64,000 bases of DNA from Brotaphodocola sp003480315 (GCF_964246085.1 NZ_CAXTPD010000003.1), one strand, 5' to 3'. Shown: positions 36,601-44,766, numbered from the stretch's first letter. Notes: generated by a model from the sequence alone, not told the origin. A program made the numbers and translations.

Positions 36601-39377
36601 AGTTTTCGGATACGCTTTTCGACTACTTTCCAAGACAGCAGCACTTTCGCATAAGGTTCGCAGATATTTCCCTTTTTTAATTCAATCCCTTTAAAGTTGT
36701 GGTCTTGCCAGCTATGGTCTGCTCCGGCAAGTGCATGAGAGCCGCCTCCAATGCCATATTCTTTTTTCAGAAATTCCGCTGCTTCTTTGCTGTCATGCTT
36801 TTCCTGAAAATAATCATAGATGCGGAAAGAACCATGTGAATATCCACTTCCCCTGCCAAGATTATGGTCTATCTCGTCCTGAGTAATAAAATCCTCCCTT
36901 TTTATTTCCACATGGTCTGCGGTTGGAAAGATTTGTTTTTCTATCAGCAGATTGTCAAGTTCCTCCCGCAGCTCCTCTTTTGGCATAACTGAACGGAAAC
37001 GTAGCTTTTTCTCTCCGGTTTCAAGCTGATGAAGTGCCTGATCCATGTGGGAAGCCACAAGCTCAACTCCTTCTTTTGTAGAAAGGTATTCTATCATTCT
37101 TGCATGAGCCTCCGGATAATTTCCTGCTTTTAGCCCAAGCTCCTCCGGCAGTTCTCCCATGCCATCCCGGAAAAAGAAAAAGAGATGCCCTGCAATCCGG
37201 TCACGTTCTGCTTCGTCAGTCAGATAAGCTTCATTTGCTCCCATATAGGTACCGTTTACTACCTGTGAGCGGATTTTTGCTTCCACCTCCTGCCAGTTCA
37301 TCTGAAGCACCGGACGCTCTGTCGATGTGCCATATCCGACACGCATCCCATCCTCATTGAACCATACCGCTAACTGCTTTCCGTCAAATTCAAAGCCCTT
37401 TCCGGTTGTTCCATACTCTTTCTGTAAGAAAGCAGCCATCTCCTCCGGTGTCTTTCCCTGCTGATATTTGGTGTAGATACGCTTTCTGCTGTTATCCCTG
37501 CCTCCGCCGCTCCGCAGAATATCCGCTATCTGCTCCGGCGGTATCTTTGTTTCTGACCGTATCGGTGTCACTGTTTCCGCCTGTTTCATGGCAAGATTGC
37601 CAGCCTGCTCCGTAAACATGGAAAATAAGTCAAGCTGCTGGTACATTCCCGCTGTTTCAATCCGCTCTGCGGTTTCTCCTGGAAGAAGATATACTCCGTC
37701 CTCCATATAGGAATTGACAAGAAAACGTGCTTCCTCCCATGACAGCCTGCTTTCCGCTTCACGGGTCAGATAATTGCCTTTCCATAAGGTAATACCGTCC
37801 TCATCGGCACGGTAGCCGCCCCGCATTTCCCCGATATTGAACTCGGTGTATTCTTCCATGCGGAACGAATTTCTCAGATAATCCGCCTGAATCTTTGCAT
37901 CCTGCTCTATCTGAAAATACCCAGCTATTTCCGGTCTTTTATGCTTCAGGAACTCATCACTGCATAAAATACCACGCTGTAAGTCCTCCCCCTGCTCTGT
38001 TTCAGACAGCTTCGGAAAAAAAGAACCGGATAATGAATGTTCTCCACTATCCGGTTCTGGTATTTCTTCTTCCTGTATGTCATTTTCTAACTGTAAATCA
38101 GTTCCGTCAGCACGATCTCCTCCGCTGAATGTCTGATGTTGTTCATCTTCGCTACCCACTTCATCTGATCGGCTGCTTTCAGTTCCTCGTTCACTCCCTC
38201 TGCTTTCGCCATCTGTTCGCTCAGGGCTTCCATTCTCTGCTCTGCCTGCTCCTGTATCTCCAGACAGTGTGCTTTCAGCTCGCCCGCCAGTATCATGCCC
38301 TGATAAATCCCTTTCCGGTGTTCCTGTAAGAAGTTCTTCCGCATCATACCGTACTTCGTCAGCGTTCCCTCCGGTTCCTCGTTCGCTGTCAGGTTCGGAA
38401 TCAGATAATCCCCGTTCTTTTCGTATGTCAGTTTCATGTGCCGCATCCTCCTTTTTGCTCTGTATTTCTATCTCCTGATTGTTTTGTAGCTCCTTTTCAC
38501 TTTCACGCTTTAAAGCATTATAGTCTGTATCTGCTTCATTTGCAAGCACTTTCTCCGTATTTTCCAAAGAAGTTTGTGTGCGTCCTGCATTAGCTTTTTC
38601 CAGTGCCTTCCTGCGGGCAATCTGGCGGTCATACGCTCCTATGGTTCTGCCTATCTCCATTAAAAGCGGCTTGCACATATCTGTGGTGGCTGTACCAACA
38701 ACAGACAGGGTTTTCATCGTATTAAAGTCGCTGATATATTCAAATCCCTGCTCGTCTTTCCACAGTTCCATATCTGCACCGCATCGTGACAGTATGGTGT
38801 AAGCAATACTGGAAGAAAGCGTATCACGAAGCCTGACACCTACATTTAACTCGTCCAGTTCCTCTAAAAAGCTGCCCTCTTTCACATATTCGATTTCCGG
38901 CAGAAGTTCTTCATAATAATCCAAAGCAATCCGATTGGATATTTCCATTATCCGCTGTTCAAAGGAGCTGTTTTTATCCGTTTCTCCGTATGTCTTTTCA
39001 AGCTGTGCCAGGACTGTTTCTTTATGCTCCTCACGCAACTCCCACAAATTCGGATCACGTCCTATCCGCCTTGCCTTATGTACGTCGGACACATCGAAAA
39101 CATATTTCAATCTTGTATAGGAATTTTCCGTATCCAGCAGGGCAATTCCCTTTGCTCCACGGTTTACCCAGCAATTCATCTTCTCATTCCATAGTTCAAG
39201 GGACGCACAGGCTGTTGCATCCGGTCGTTGTGCAAAAATAAGTATCTGTTCATTGAACGGATATTTATAAAGCCTTGCAGCGGTAGTCAGATACCTTGTC
39301 CACTCCTGCCCGTTTTTCGCTATCTCTTTTGCGGTATCCTCCGCCAGATAGGAAATCATCTGATATTTTGTTACCAT
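30678..39377 (-). CDS. Giant DNA methylase-helicase of the ICE
   Basis: I start at 39377 (MVTKYQMISYLAEDTAKE), after TTGGAGG, giving 2899 residues. The N-terminal 300 residues are an ICE-type ArdC-like domain. A low-complexity acidic linker (about 310-450) follows, and this linker also encodes TnpV in another frame. An N6-adenine methylase core has VLEPAMGIGNFF at about 1360 and GNVPFGQY as the catalytic loop. The SF2/SNF2 helicase has AHCVGAGKTFEM (about 2035), VDESHNYKN (about 2195), ATGTPISNSM and QQEGRILRQGN (about 2530). It is probably an anti-restriction or DNA-processing factor for conjugation. The tail RVSLKEKLETMK resembles that of the 1342-residue neighbour. Confidence 0.88.
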   Translation of the reverse strand: MVTKYQMISYLAEDTAKEIAKNGQEWTRYLTTAARLYKYPFNEQILIFAQRPDATACASLELWNEKMNCWVNRGAKGIALLDTENSYTRLKYVFDVSDVHKARRIGRDPNLWELREEHKETVLAQLEKTYGETDKNSSFEQRIMEISNRIALDYYEELLPEIEYVKEGSFLEELDELNVGVRLRDTLSSSIAYTILSRCGADMELWKDEQGFEYISDFNTMKTLSVVGTATTDMCKPLLMEIGRTIGAYDRQIARRKALEKANAGRTQTSLENTEKVLANEADTDYNALKRESEKELQNNQEIEIQSKKEDAAHETDIRKERGLSDSEPDSERGTGGNADEVRYDAEELLTGTPERDLSGHDTGGRAESTLSGDTGAGRAENGSPERTDGESRGSERGTESSRSDEVGSEDEQHQTFSGGDRADGTDLQLENDIQEEEIPEPDSGEHSLSGSFFPKLSETEQGEDLQRGILCSDEFLKHKRPEIAGYFQIEQDAKIQADYLRNSFRMEEYTEFNIGEMRGGYRADEDGITLWKGNYLTREAESRLSWEEARFLVNSYMEDGVYLLPGETAERIETAGMYQQLDLFSMFTEQAGNLAMKQAETVTPIRSETKIPPEQIADILRSGGGRDNSRKRIYTKYQQGKTPEEMAAFLQKEYGTTGKGFEFDGKQLAVWFNEDGMRVGYGTSTERPVLQMNWQEVEAKIRSQVVNGTYMGANEAYLTDEAERDRIAGHLFFFFRDGMGELPEELGLKAGNYPEAHARMIEYLSTKEGVELVASHMDQALHQLETGEKKLRFRSVMPKEELREELDNLLIEKQIFPTADHVEIKREDFITQDEIDHNLGRGSGYSHGSFRIYDYFQEKHDSKEAAEFLKKEYGIGGGSHALAGADHSWQDHNFKGIELKKGNICEPYAKVLLSWKVVEKRIRKLVAEDKYLSPAGKEAYARYKEEEAQKALEKAQAVIERKTKVACKEAIERTISEKFDGYRLPKDTPDEVIRKYGSERVSYVLANTVMHLTHDGRFSPDNKAWAKEIEPYAKYENRDLIVSSHPAVLNGFINQTRRYMEQEKEIAAQQITIDGQLCLKIDEWKSEENNYVLGNSMQDNAFFYVLINENVHFEYDYKPSREEIENDYLNLIAMEDIDRHEAEVFSRIEGTEDVAETESRFSVEETSDAFEPGQDFAVWDHGREDYYIKEDGTIPTFETKEEAEHYLQSMEPDTSGHDVQKSVEEPAIEKPVKQPAPKIDKSNAVNFHITDDALGAGSAKEKFRRNIEAIRTLEKVESENRIATRSEQQILSQYVGWGGLADAFDESKSAWAGEYQQLKELLSSQEYASARESTLNAHYTSPAIIRSIYDTLDRMGFEKGNVLEPAMGIGNFFGMLPEKMQESRLYGVELDGITGRIARQLYPKADIKISGFEKTDYPNDFFDVAVGNVPFGQYKVADKQYDKNNFLIHDYFFAKTLDKVRPGGVVAFVTSKGTMDKKSPEVRKYLAQRAELMGAVRLPNTAFKENAGTEVTSDILFFKKRDRVMDIEPDWVHLSEDANGIAMNTYFAEHPEMIVGKMEMVSGPYGMESTCQPDATRLFAEQLMDAVSRIDGEIEAVETDELANELADATIPADPDVKNYSYTLVEDKVYYRENSIMKPVDMSESMQERIKGMVGIRNCTQELINLQLEEYPDTVIKEKQKELNTLYDTFSRKYGLINSQTNKRAFNQDSSYCLLCSLEKLDDEGNFKGKADMFTKRTIKKAEVVTSVDTATEALAVSLSEKAKVDLSYMAELTGKEIDTIKEELTGIIFQNPVTDRWEAADEYLSGNVRDKLQTAKIYAENHPEYNINVQALTQVQPTELDASEIEVRIGATWVEPKYIEDFMRDVFETPQHLFNRNTMGIQYSDVTGQWNVKGKSADYGNSLVNMTYGTNRRNAYQILEDSLNLKDSRVYDTVIEDGKETRVLNKKETMIASQKQEAVREAFKNWVFEDQERRQDLVAKYNKLFNSTRPREYDGSHLKFPGMTPDIDLRPHQLNAVAHQLYGDNTLLAHCVGAGKTFEMIAAAMESKRLGLCQKSLFVVPNHLTEQWASDFLRLYPGANILAATKKDFEPANRKKFCSRIATGDYDAVIIGHSQFEKIPLSQERQIGIIERQIDEIELAIEQAKADNGERYTIKQMEKSRKSLMTRLEKLNDTSRKDNVVTFEQLGVDRLFVDESHNYKNLFLYTKMRNVAGIAQTEAQKSSDMFAKCQYLDELTGGKGITFATGTPISNSMTELYTNMRYLQYGTLQKMGLGHFDSWAASFGETQTAIELAPEGTGYRAKTRFAKFFNLPELIALFKESADIQTPDMLKLPVPEAEYENVVLKPSEYQKEMVTSLADRAEAVRNRLVEPHQDNMLKITNDGRKLALDQRLINDMLPDEEHSKAKTCVDKAFEIWEDTKGEKSAQLIFCDLSTPKGDGTFNVYEDIRNKLMEKGVPAEEIAFIHQANTELRKAELFSKVRSGQVRFLLGSTAKMGAGTNVQDRLIALHHLDVPWRPSDIEQQEGRILRQGNRNPKVKIFRYVTEGTFDSYSWQLIENKQKFIGQIMTSKSPVRSCEDVDEAALSYAEVKALATGNPYIKEKMDLDIQVSKLKLMKANHTSQKYRLEDNIAKHYPQQITILKERISGLQADIQTAKTNLPADKEFFSMRVGNKVYTDKKEAGTALVEMCKEIKSVNAPAVIGEYAGFKMAVSFDSFNHKFVMNIKGQLSHNLEIGVDPLGNISRINHALEAMTKELAEASTKLENVERQLETAKVEVTKPFAQEAELSEKLDRLSALNALLNMDEKGDDGIGMEDDKSELGTEQVADTRKPYPIENTRHNYAVENGNPQGMRLTAAMADKPAQRVSLKEKLETMKVKAAGNNIENSVQRDKGKEEYL
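35713..35735 (-). repeat. In-frame palindromic repeat, copy 2
   Basis: Arms CTTTTGGACA / TGTCCAGAAG around TCG; encodes TSGHDVQK in a linker of the methylase-helicase. Confidence 0.8.
38087..38437 (-). CDS. TnpV-like protein encoded in a second frame within the helicase gene
   Basis: A 116-residue frame starts at 38437 (MKLTYEKNGDYLIPNLT), 9 bases after AAGGAGG (38453-38447). It is shifted by one base from the helicase frame and runs YGMMRKNFLQEHRKGIYQGMILAGELKAHC to DQMKWVAKMNNIRHSAEEIVLTELIYS. This is the full length and pattern of TnpV, the small transposon protein; the copy at 47089-47415 shares KATDPMKWVGLMN and the -ELIYV end. In the helicase frame the same bases give a Gly/Ser/Glu-rich linker. 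Both frames are open throughout. TnpV's function is unknown to me. Confidence 0.75.
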   Translation of the reverse strand: MKLTYEKNGDYLIPNLTANEEPEGTLTKYGMMRKNFLQEHRKGIYQGMILAGELKAHCLEIQEQAEQRMEALSEQMAKAEGVNEELKAADQMKWVAKMNNIRHSAEEIVLTELIYS

Positions 39378-39419
39378 AAGCATTCCTCCAAAATGACGGA
39401 GGGGATAACCCCCGCCGCC

Positions 39420-39782
39420 TTATTCATAAAAACCGTGTTCTTCGATACCGTTTTCCAGAATTGTGCCAATCAGCTCCTCCAATTCCATCTCCTTCAGCTC
39501 GCTGATCACAATGAGCTTTGCAAGGATATCTTTTTCCACCGGAACGACATAGCTTTCTTCATCAGGGCAAAGCTCCCGTACACAAATCTCCAGTCCGTCT
39601 GCAATTTTGCAGAGCGTACTTATATCTGCTTCCCGGATACCTGCCAGAATATCCATCAATACATCTTCCCTGACACCGCACCGCAAAGAAAGTTCTGGAA
39701 TATCCATATCCTGCTCTTTCATAATGTTTAAAATTTTATCTCCGGTGCTGTAAACAACGGTCTTTTTCATTTCTGTATTCAT
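39420..39782 (-). CDS. Small helix-turn-helix protein of the ICE
   Basis: The 120-residue protein has a helix-turn-helix-like middle (IMKEQDMDIPELSLRCGVREDVLMDILAGIREADISTLCKIADGL) of the XRE type and an acidic helical tail. It starts behind AAGGAG and lies between the topoisomerase fragment and the methylase-helicase in the operon. It may regulate the operon or accompany the helicase. Confidence 0.65.
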   Translation of the reverse strand: MNTEMKKTVVYSTGDKILNIMKEQDMDIPELSLRCGVREDVLMDILAGIREADISTLCKIADGLEICVRELCPDEESYVVPVEKDILAKLIVISELKEMELEELIGTILENGIEEHGFYE

Positions 39783-39797
39783 TTTTCTGTCTCCTTT

Positions 39798-40478
39798 TCA
39801 CTTGCTTTTTCTCGGTGGAAATTCCATCTTGAATTTGTACTGCGAACCTTTGATTTCCTTTCCGTCTTTGATATAAGAATAATCCTCAATTCCCTCCGGA
39901 ATCAGGTACGCATCGTAGCTTCCCTTTTTCCCTTTTAATCCTCTCACAAGGGTCTTTTTCCCTTCAAGCAGACTTTTCATCTGTGTATCGGAAAACGTTG
40001 CTCCCATTGCCCTACCCACATTCATGCCGCATTTTTGTTTGCAGTAAGCACCGAATTTTCCTTTTACTACATCGCTGCCGCATTTCGGGCATTTTCCAAG
40101 CACTTCCTGCATCGTTCCAAACAAAGACTTCTGATCGTCACTGATACTGTGGTAGGTTTGCACCAGCTCCCGCACCATATCTTCAATGCCATCCATGAAC
40201 TCCTGCATGGTGTATTCGCCTTTTTCAACCAAAGTCAGCGTATTCTCCCAATCTGCTGTAAGCTTCGGGGATTTTACCATATCCGGCAGAACAGTAATGA
40301 GCTTCATCCCGTCCTCGGTGGGAAGCATCTGCTTTTTCTCCCGTTTCACAAAACCGTCTTTGACCAGCTTTTCAATAATGTCAGCTCTGGTGGCAGGTGT
40401 GCCAAGTCCTTTGCGTTCCACCTCATCGCCCATATCCTCTGCTCCGGCACGTTCCATCGCAGAAAGCAGGCTGTCCTC
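39798..40478 (-). pseudogene. topB: Topoisomerase III, C-terminal part (split gene)
   Basis: The frame resumes at the transposon boundary (EDSLLSAMERAGAEDMGDEVERKGLGTPATRADII) and continues to the C-terminal zinc-ribbon-like domain (CPKCGSDVVKGKFGAYCKQKCGMNVG) and the basic end PPRKSK. It is the missing half of the protein at 49339-50759. An internal ATG at 40457 opens a 219-residue product, but without the TOPRIM and tyrosine parts it cannot be an active topoisomerase. Confidence 0.85.
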
Positions 40479-40500
40479 TGATACGTTTTGTCAAGGGTGT

Positions 40501-40701
40501 TTAAGAACTTTTTTCGCTGTCATTCAAAATCAGACGCTTGATTTTGTCGCTCATGGTTTCTTTGCTCGTTTCGCTGAAATGGATTGTAACGCGGTAGGTA
40601 GTCTTTCCGATTTTCTTTACCATGACAGGCTGCGGGGCTTCCTTTACGGTCAGAGGGGAAGTGGCAGCGGTGGCGGCGCAGTTGGTGGTTTCATTGTTCA
40701 T
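40501..40701 (-). CDS. TnpW-like transposon protein
   Basis: The 66-residue protein starts at 40701 after AAAGGAG. Its core KKIGKTTYRVTIHFSETSKETMSDKIKRLIL is the pattern I know from TnpW, a small protein at the end of Tn4451-like elements. Its N-terminus is low-complexity. It lies 22 bases from the transposon end. Function unknown; it may help excision. Confidence 0.7.
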   Translation of the reverse strand: MNNETTNCAATAATSPLTVKEAPQPVMVKKIGKTTYRVTIHFSETSKETMSDKIKRLILNDSEKSS

Positions 40702-40817
40702 AGGCTCTCCTTTCATAGAAAAAGCCCCTATGCGGTCTATACATAAGGGCAGGTATCAGTTATTCAAAATCTGAAAGTGCGAAAGTGCAAGGTGCAAAGG
40801 GTCTGCGTTTTGCACTT

Positions 40818-42719
40818 TCAGCTTGCGGGTTCGGGTGGCTGCTTCTTCTTGATGAAGTTGTACCATTGACCGCCGACACGCCTTGCGCCTAAAATGCCGC
40901 CCATGTTGCGCTTGGCGTTCTGTACCGTCCTCTCGGATATTCCGGCTTCGGCTGCGGCTTTTACAATGTCCTCGCTGGCAAGCTCTTTCCCGTCTGCAAG
41001 CAGGTCAAGTATCAGCCGTTCCGCCTGTTCGGTCTTGGTGGCGGTGTTCCCGCCCGCGCCGGACAGCAGCTCGTCGGCGGTGATGTCGTATTCGCCTATC
41101 CATGAAAAGCCCGTTTCCGGGTCAAGGCAAAAGGCTATGGGCTTGCCCTCCGGCGCAAGGGAAGATTTGTCATGGACGATAACGCGCACATTCGGTTCTC
41201 GTTTCACGCGCCCGATCAGCAGGACGCTCCTTGCTGCGGCGCGGAAGTCGATAGAACCTAAGCCCCGGTACGCGCTCTGCCCTCCGGCAGCTTTGTTCAG
41301 GTGTCCGATAAGGATAACGGCGCACCCGGTACGCTCCGCAACTTCGGCAAGGCGGCGGAACATGGGGCGCACTTCGTTTGCCCGGTTCATGTCGGTTTTT
41401 TCACCCATGTACGCCTGTATGGGGTCAAGGATAATCAGCCGCGCCCCGTTCTGCGTGATTGCCTTTTCTATGCGCTCATCGGAGAGGGTAAGCTCCCGCT
41501 TGGCTTCATCAATCACAAGCACCCGGTCAAGGTCTGCTTCGGCTTCTATCAAGCGGGGCTTGACGGTATCGCCCAAACCGTCCTCGGCGGTCTGGTAAAT
41601 CACTTGGAATGGCGGCAGGGGCTTCATTCCCGGCAGCGTTCCCCCGGTGGTGCAGGCGGCGGCAAGGCGCAGCGCAAAGGTGGTCTTTCCCTCACCGGGG
41701 TTGCCCTGTACTATCGTAACCTTTCCAAAGGGGATATAGGGCTTCCATAGCCATTCAACCGCCTGTGTGTCAACCTCGCTCATGCGGATAATCTCAATGG
41801 TTTCCTCCTGTGGCAGCGGCTCACGCAAGCCATAGACAGCTTCCCGGAGATACTTCCCGTCTGTGATTTTCTGTCGGCGCGTCTGTACCTCGTTCCAATC
41901 TTTGAAAAGAGGGATAAGGCGGTGGACGGTCAAGCCCTCCGGCATAAGCGGCACAAGGCGGCTGCAAGCGTCATTCCCGGCGGTGTCGCTGTCAAGGCAG
42001 AGGTAGACGGTGGTAATGTTCGGACGGTCAGAGAGGAAGCGCAAGAGGGCTTTCTCGCCCACGCCGCCCAACGCCAGATAGCTTTGCCTCTGCCAGTCCT
42101 TTTTGAACAGACAGAGAAACGATAACAGGTCTATCGGGGCTTCAAAGACAAACAACCTTTCGCCCTCGCCCTGGTAGCAGAAGTTAAAGGCTTTGTCGCT
42201 GCCTTTCACATCAAGCCGGAAGCTCCCGGCTGTGCCGCGCTGGTGGGCGTAGCGTGGTACTCCGTCCTCGTCCCGCCCTACGAATACGGCGTTATGGTGG
42301 GCGGCTTCCTCGTAAATATCCCCGCGGGCAAAGAAAAAGCCCGACACATCTTCATCAATGCGGCGGGCTGCTGTGAGGTAGTTCCTCACTGTTCTGTTGT
42401 CATTGTTTGGGGGCGGCAGCCGGAAGTCAGAAATGGGCGCGGGGCTTGGTCTGTCCGGCGCGGCTGCTCCCTGTTCCCCTGTGAGAAGTTCAACGGCTTC
42501 GGTGAAGCTCTTTCCGAAAAACTCCATGACAAAATCAATGGGTGCGCCGCCCTTGCTCTGGCTGTGCCTGTACCACTTGTTTCCCCGGACGGTCAAGCTG
42601 TCGTGCCGTTTCCAGCGGTATTCATTCCCGGCGCGGGTAAGCTGCTCACCCTGTGATTGCAGGAAAGAAACAAGGTCGGCTTGGTTCGCCCGGTCTATCT
42701 GTTCTTGGGTGTAGTACAT
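40818..42719 (-). CDS. Primase/RepA-like replication protein with Toprim and AAA helicase domains
   Basis: The start at 42719 (MYYTQEQIDRANQADLVSFLQ) gives 633 residues. The N-terminal domain resembles DUF3991/CHC2-type primase modules (RWKRHDSLTVRGNKWYRHSQSKGG). A Toprim-like segment follows (VYLCLDSDTAGNDA). Then comes a RepA/AAA_25 ATPase with Walker A (VQGNPGEGKTTFALRLAA) and Walker B (ARLIILDPIQAYMG), and a C-terminal winged helix (ISERTVQNAKRNMGG). It could let the excised circle or the transferred strand replicate. It lies alone between TnpW and the + strand small gene, on the same strand as most of the transposon. Confidence 0.8.
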   Translation of the reverse strand: MYYTQEQIDRANQADLVSFLQSQGEQLTRAGNEYRWKRHDSLTVRGNKWYRHSQSKGGAPIDFVMEFFGKSFTEAVELLTGEQGAAAPDRPSPAPISDFRLPPPNNDNRTVRNYLTAARRIDEDVSGFFFARGDIYEEAAHHNAVFVGRDEDGVPRYAHQRGTAGSFRLDVKGSDKAFNFCYQGEGERLFVFEAPIDLLSFLCLFKKDWQRQSYLALGGVGEKALLRFLSDRPNITTVYLCLDSDTAGNDACSRLVPLMPEGLTVHRLIPLFKDWNEVQTRRQKITDGKYLREAVYGLREPLPQEETIEIIRMSEVDTQAVEWLWKPYIPFGKVTIVQGNPGEGKTTFALRLAAACTTGGTLPGMKPLPPFQVIYQTAEDGLGDTVKPRLIEAEADLDRVLVIDEAKRELTLSDERIEKAITQNGARLIILDPIQAYMGEKTDMNRANEVRPMFRRLAEVAERTGCAVILIGHLNKAAGGQSAYRGLGSIDFRAAARSVLLIGRVKREPNVRVIVHDKSSLAPEGKPIAFCLDPETGFSWIGEYDITADELLSGAGGNTATKTEQAERLILDLLADGKELASEDIVKAAAEAGISERTVQNAKRNMGGILGARRVGGQWYNFIKKKQPPEPAS

Positions 42720-42798
42720 GGTTGATACCTCGCTTTCTGTGGTTGAATTATTCATAACTTGCGAGTATAATTTAATCATCTGAGAGGAGTGTGATTAC

Positions 42799-42963
42799 AT
42801 GAAAAGGCAACTGCAAGGTATAGCACTGATTTTATTTAGTATCCTGTTGATGCTGGGATACGGTAATGCACCTTTTTTTGACTTTTCTTTTAGATGGTCT
42901 TTAATTTTTTCAATCGTTGGTATCGTAGGCGCTGTAATGACATTTTTACCCGATAAGAAATGA
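42799..42963 (+). CDS. 54-residue membrane protein
   Basis: A short plus-strand gene, opposite to all its neighbours, starts after GAGAGGAGTG. It encodes two hydrophobic helices (GIALILFSILLMLGYG and WSLIFSIVGIVGAVMTFL) and ends LPDKK. It has its own terminator at 42991-43026. Function unknown. Confidence 0.6.
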   Translation: MKRQLQGIALILFSILLMLGYGNAPFFDFSFRWSLIFSIVGIVGAVMTFLPDKK

Positions 42964-42990
42964 GCTTTTTCTTATATCCGGAAATATATG

Positions 42991-43026
42991 GGACGGACAA
43001 GCCGGACAGCTTGCCCGTCCTTTTTT
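42991..43026. terminator. Terminator shared by the small plus gene and the relaxase
   Basis: A 12-bp stem with one mismatch (GGACGGACAAGC / GCTTGCCCGTCC) followed by TTTTTT. The relaxase stop is at 43025, so it may stop transcripts from both sides. Confidence 0.7.
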
Positions 43027-44533
43027 ATCGCTCCTGTTCGTGCCGCCTGGTGCGGGTCTGCTCCGGCTGGTCGGCTTTCAGCGCAATATCAACGCACTTG
43101 CGGATATTGTGCAGCTCGGCAACCTCGGCGCGTGTTTCTTTCAGCTTGGCATATTCCGCTGTTCTCTGCCCGCTGAGAGTGGCGTACTCCTTTTCCCATT
43201 CAGCGATAGGCAAGCTTTTTGTTCCTTTCGGCAGATTTGCATGGAGATAGCGGCTCGCTGCGTTCCATAGGGTAAGCTCGGCGCGGTGGGCTTCCTCGTA
43301 CTTGTCGCGCTTGTTTGTCCAGCCGTTTTGCAGCTTTTTCAGTTCATCGTGAATGGGCTTGTACTCTGTGTAGTTCTTCCCGTATTCAATTAGCTTTTGT
43401 AGCTTCTTCATGCGTTCCTCGGCGGTTTTCATTCCCTCCCGGATTGAATAGGCTTTATCGCTGACAGAGGAAAGGGAAGCGTCCAGTTCATCAAGATTAG
43501 AGATACCATGCTCGGAAAGATAGTTGACCGCTGCCGCTATGGTTTTCAGTTCATCGGCTGCGTGCTGTTGTTGCCAACGCTGCGAATACTTCCGGCTCTT
43601 TTCTCTCTGAACGCTCAAATACTTCATCAACAGATTTGCAAGGTTGGGAGATTGCGGCGGCTGCTCCGGGGCGGTTTCCCGCGCTTTGAACAGGTCGGCA
43701 ATCCATTCTTTGAGCTTCCCAATCTGCGCCCGGATTTCCCGGACAAGGCGGTTTGCCTTTTGGATATTTCGGTTCAGTTCGCCTTTCTCGGTGACGATAC
43801 CTTTCTTCTCCATCTGGCAAGCCGCCACGCCCATGTGGACGGTGGGTATCTCGTCTATACCGCGCTCGGCGTTGCTGCGGTGGTCGATACGCTCCGGGCT
43901 TCCGTTCCTCTCCAAAAAGTCGTTGGTATAGTCAGCCCATGCCTTGCGCCACAAGAGGGTATTGTCCTTGTCGTTCCAGCCTGTAAGGTCAATTTTGTGC
44001 GTCTTGTATCTGCCGCTTGGCAAGCGGATACGCTCGCCGTTTTCATCAAGGTCATATTCCTTTTTGGATTTCGCTGCCCATGTGCCGCGCTCGTCAAGGG
44101 GGCGCATAGTCAGCATGATATGACAATGGGGATTGCCGCTGTCGGTGTCGTGAATGGCAAAGTCAACGCACATTCCTCTGGAAACAAATTGAGAGGAACA
44201 GTATTCCCGGACAAGCCGGATCTGTTCCTCTCTGGATAATTCTATGGGGAGCGCCGCGTCAATCTCACGCGCAAGCTGGGCGTTCCCAGCTTTCTCGTAA
44301 AGCTCCACGCTGTTCCACAGGGTTGAACGGTCAGAGAAAGAGGGCGGGGCATGGGGCGGCAGCATGATTTCTGTATGGACAACGCCGCCTTTGCGGGTGT
44401 AGTCATGGGTCATTCCGTCCCATTCGTTTGTCAGCTTTTCGCCGCTTCGGTAGGCGGCTGCGGCAACGGCTGATTTGCCTTTTCCTCGGCTCACAATGCC
44501 GATGTTCCAATGGTAAATGGCTATGGGTATCAC
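43025..44533 (-). CDS. MobA/MobL relaxase (MOBQ type) of the nested transposon
   Basis: The protein shows the MobA/MobL core: IAIYHWNIGIVSRGKGKSAVAAAAYRSGE at the N-terminus with the catalytic Tyr, and HDTSGNPHCHIML-like histidine motif (FAIHDTDSGNPHCHIMLTMRP). The C-terminal half is a long coiled coil (about 280-490). No ATG is available at the usual start; the best start is GTG at 44533, which overlaps the GGGAGG site, giving 502 residues. The usual MAIYH position reads ATA here. Its oriT, with the RSF1010-type core, lies 200 bases upstream. It would mobilize the transposon with the help of the ICE. Confidence 0.87.
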   Translation of the reverse strand: MIPIAIYHWNIGIVSRGKGKSAVAAAAYRSGEKLTNEWDGMTHDYTRKGGVVHTEIMLPPHAPPSFSDRSTLWNSVELYEKAGNAQLAREIDAALPIELSREEQIRLVREYCSSQFVSRGMCVDFAIHDTDSGNPHCHIMLTMRPLDERGTWAAKSKKEYDLDENGERIRLPSGRYKTHKIDLTGWNDKDNTLLWRKAWADYTNDFLERNGSPERIDHRSNAERGIDEIPTVHMGVAACQMEKKGIVTEKGELNRNIQKANRLVREIRAQIGKLKEWIADLFKARETAPEQPPQSPNLANLLMKYLSVQREKSRKYSQRWQQQHAADELKTIAAAVNYLSEHGISNLDELDASLSSVSDKAYSIREGMKTAEERMKKLQKLIEYGKNYTEYKPIHDELKKLQNGWTNKRDKYEEAHRAELTLWNAASRYLHANLPKGTKSLPIAEWEKEYATLSGQRTAEYAKLKETRAEVAELHNIRKCVDIALKADQPEQTRTRRHEQER

Positions 44534-44713
44534 CTCCCGGATAGGATAATAAAACCCACAAAAATGGTACAGACGCCAACGGCGGGTGTACTGTTTTTGC
44601 GGGTGTGCAGGGATAGCCGCGAAGCGGCGCAAGGGGTGCAGCCCCTTGTTGCGGCAAAGCCGCCATATCGGAGCGCGGGGAAAGTTCCCTGTGCGGAGAT
44701 AAGCCCTCGGCAG

Positions 44714-44750
44714 AGCGCACACGCCCGCAAGGGTGTATAAGTGCGCCCTT
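44714..44750 (+). other. oriT: oriT of the nested transposon with RSF1010-type nick core
   Basis: An inverted repeat (GCGCACACGCCC / GGGTGT...GTGCGC) is directly followed by TAAGTGCGCCCT (44739-44750), which is identical to the nick-region core of RSF1010/R1162-type MOBQ plasmids. It lies just upstream of the MobA/L relaxase gene. Confidence 0.8.
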
Positions 44751-44766
44751 TGTTCCAAAGGGATTT

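Noticed and set aside
43508..44239. A 243-codon plus-strand open frame
   Set aside because: It is the mirror of the MobA/L relaxase gene; the relaxase motifs on the other strand are decisive.
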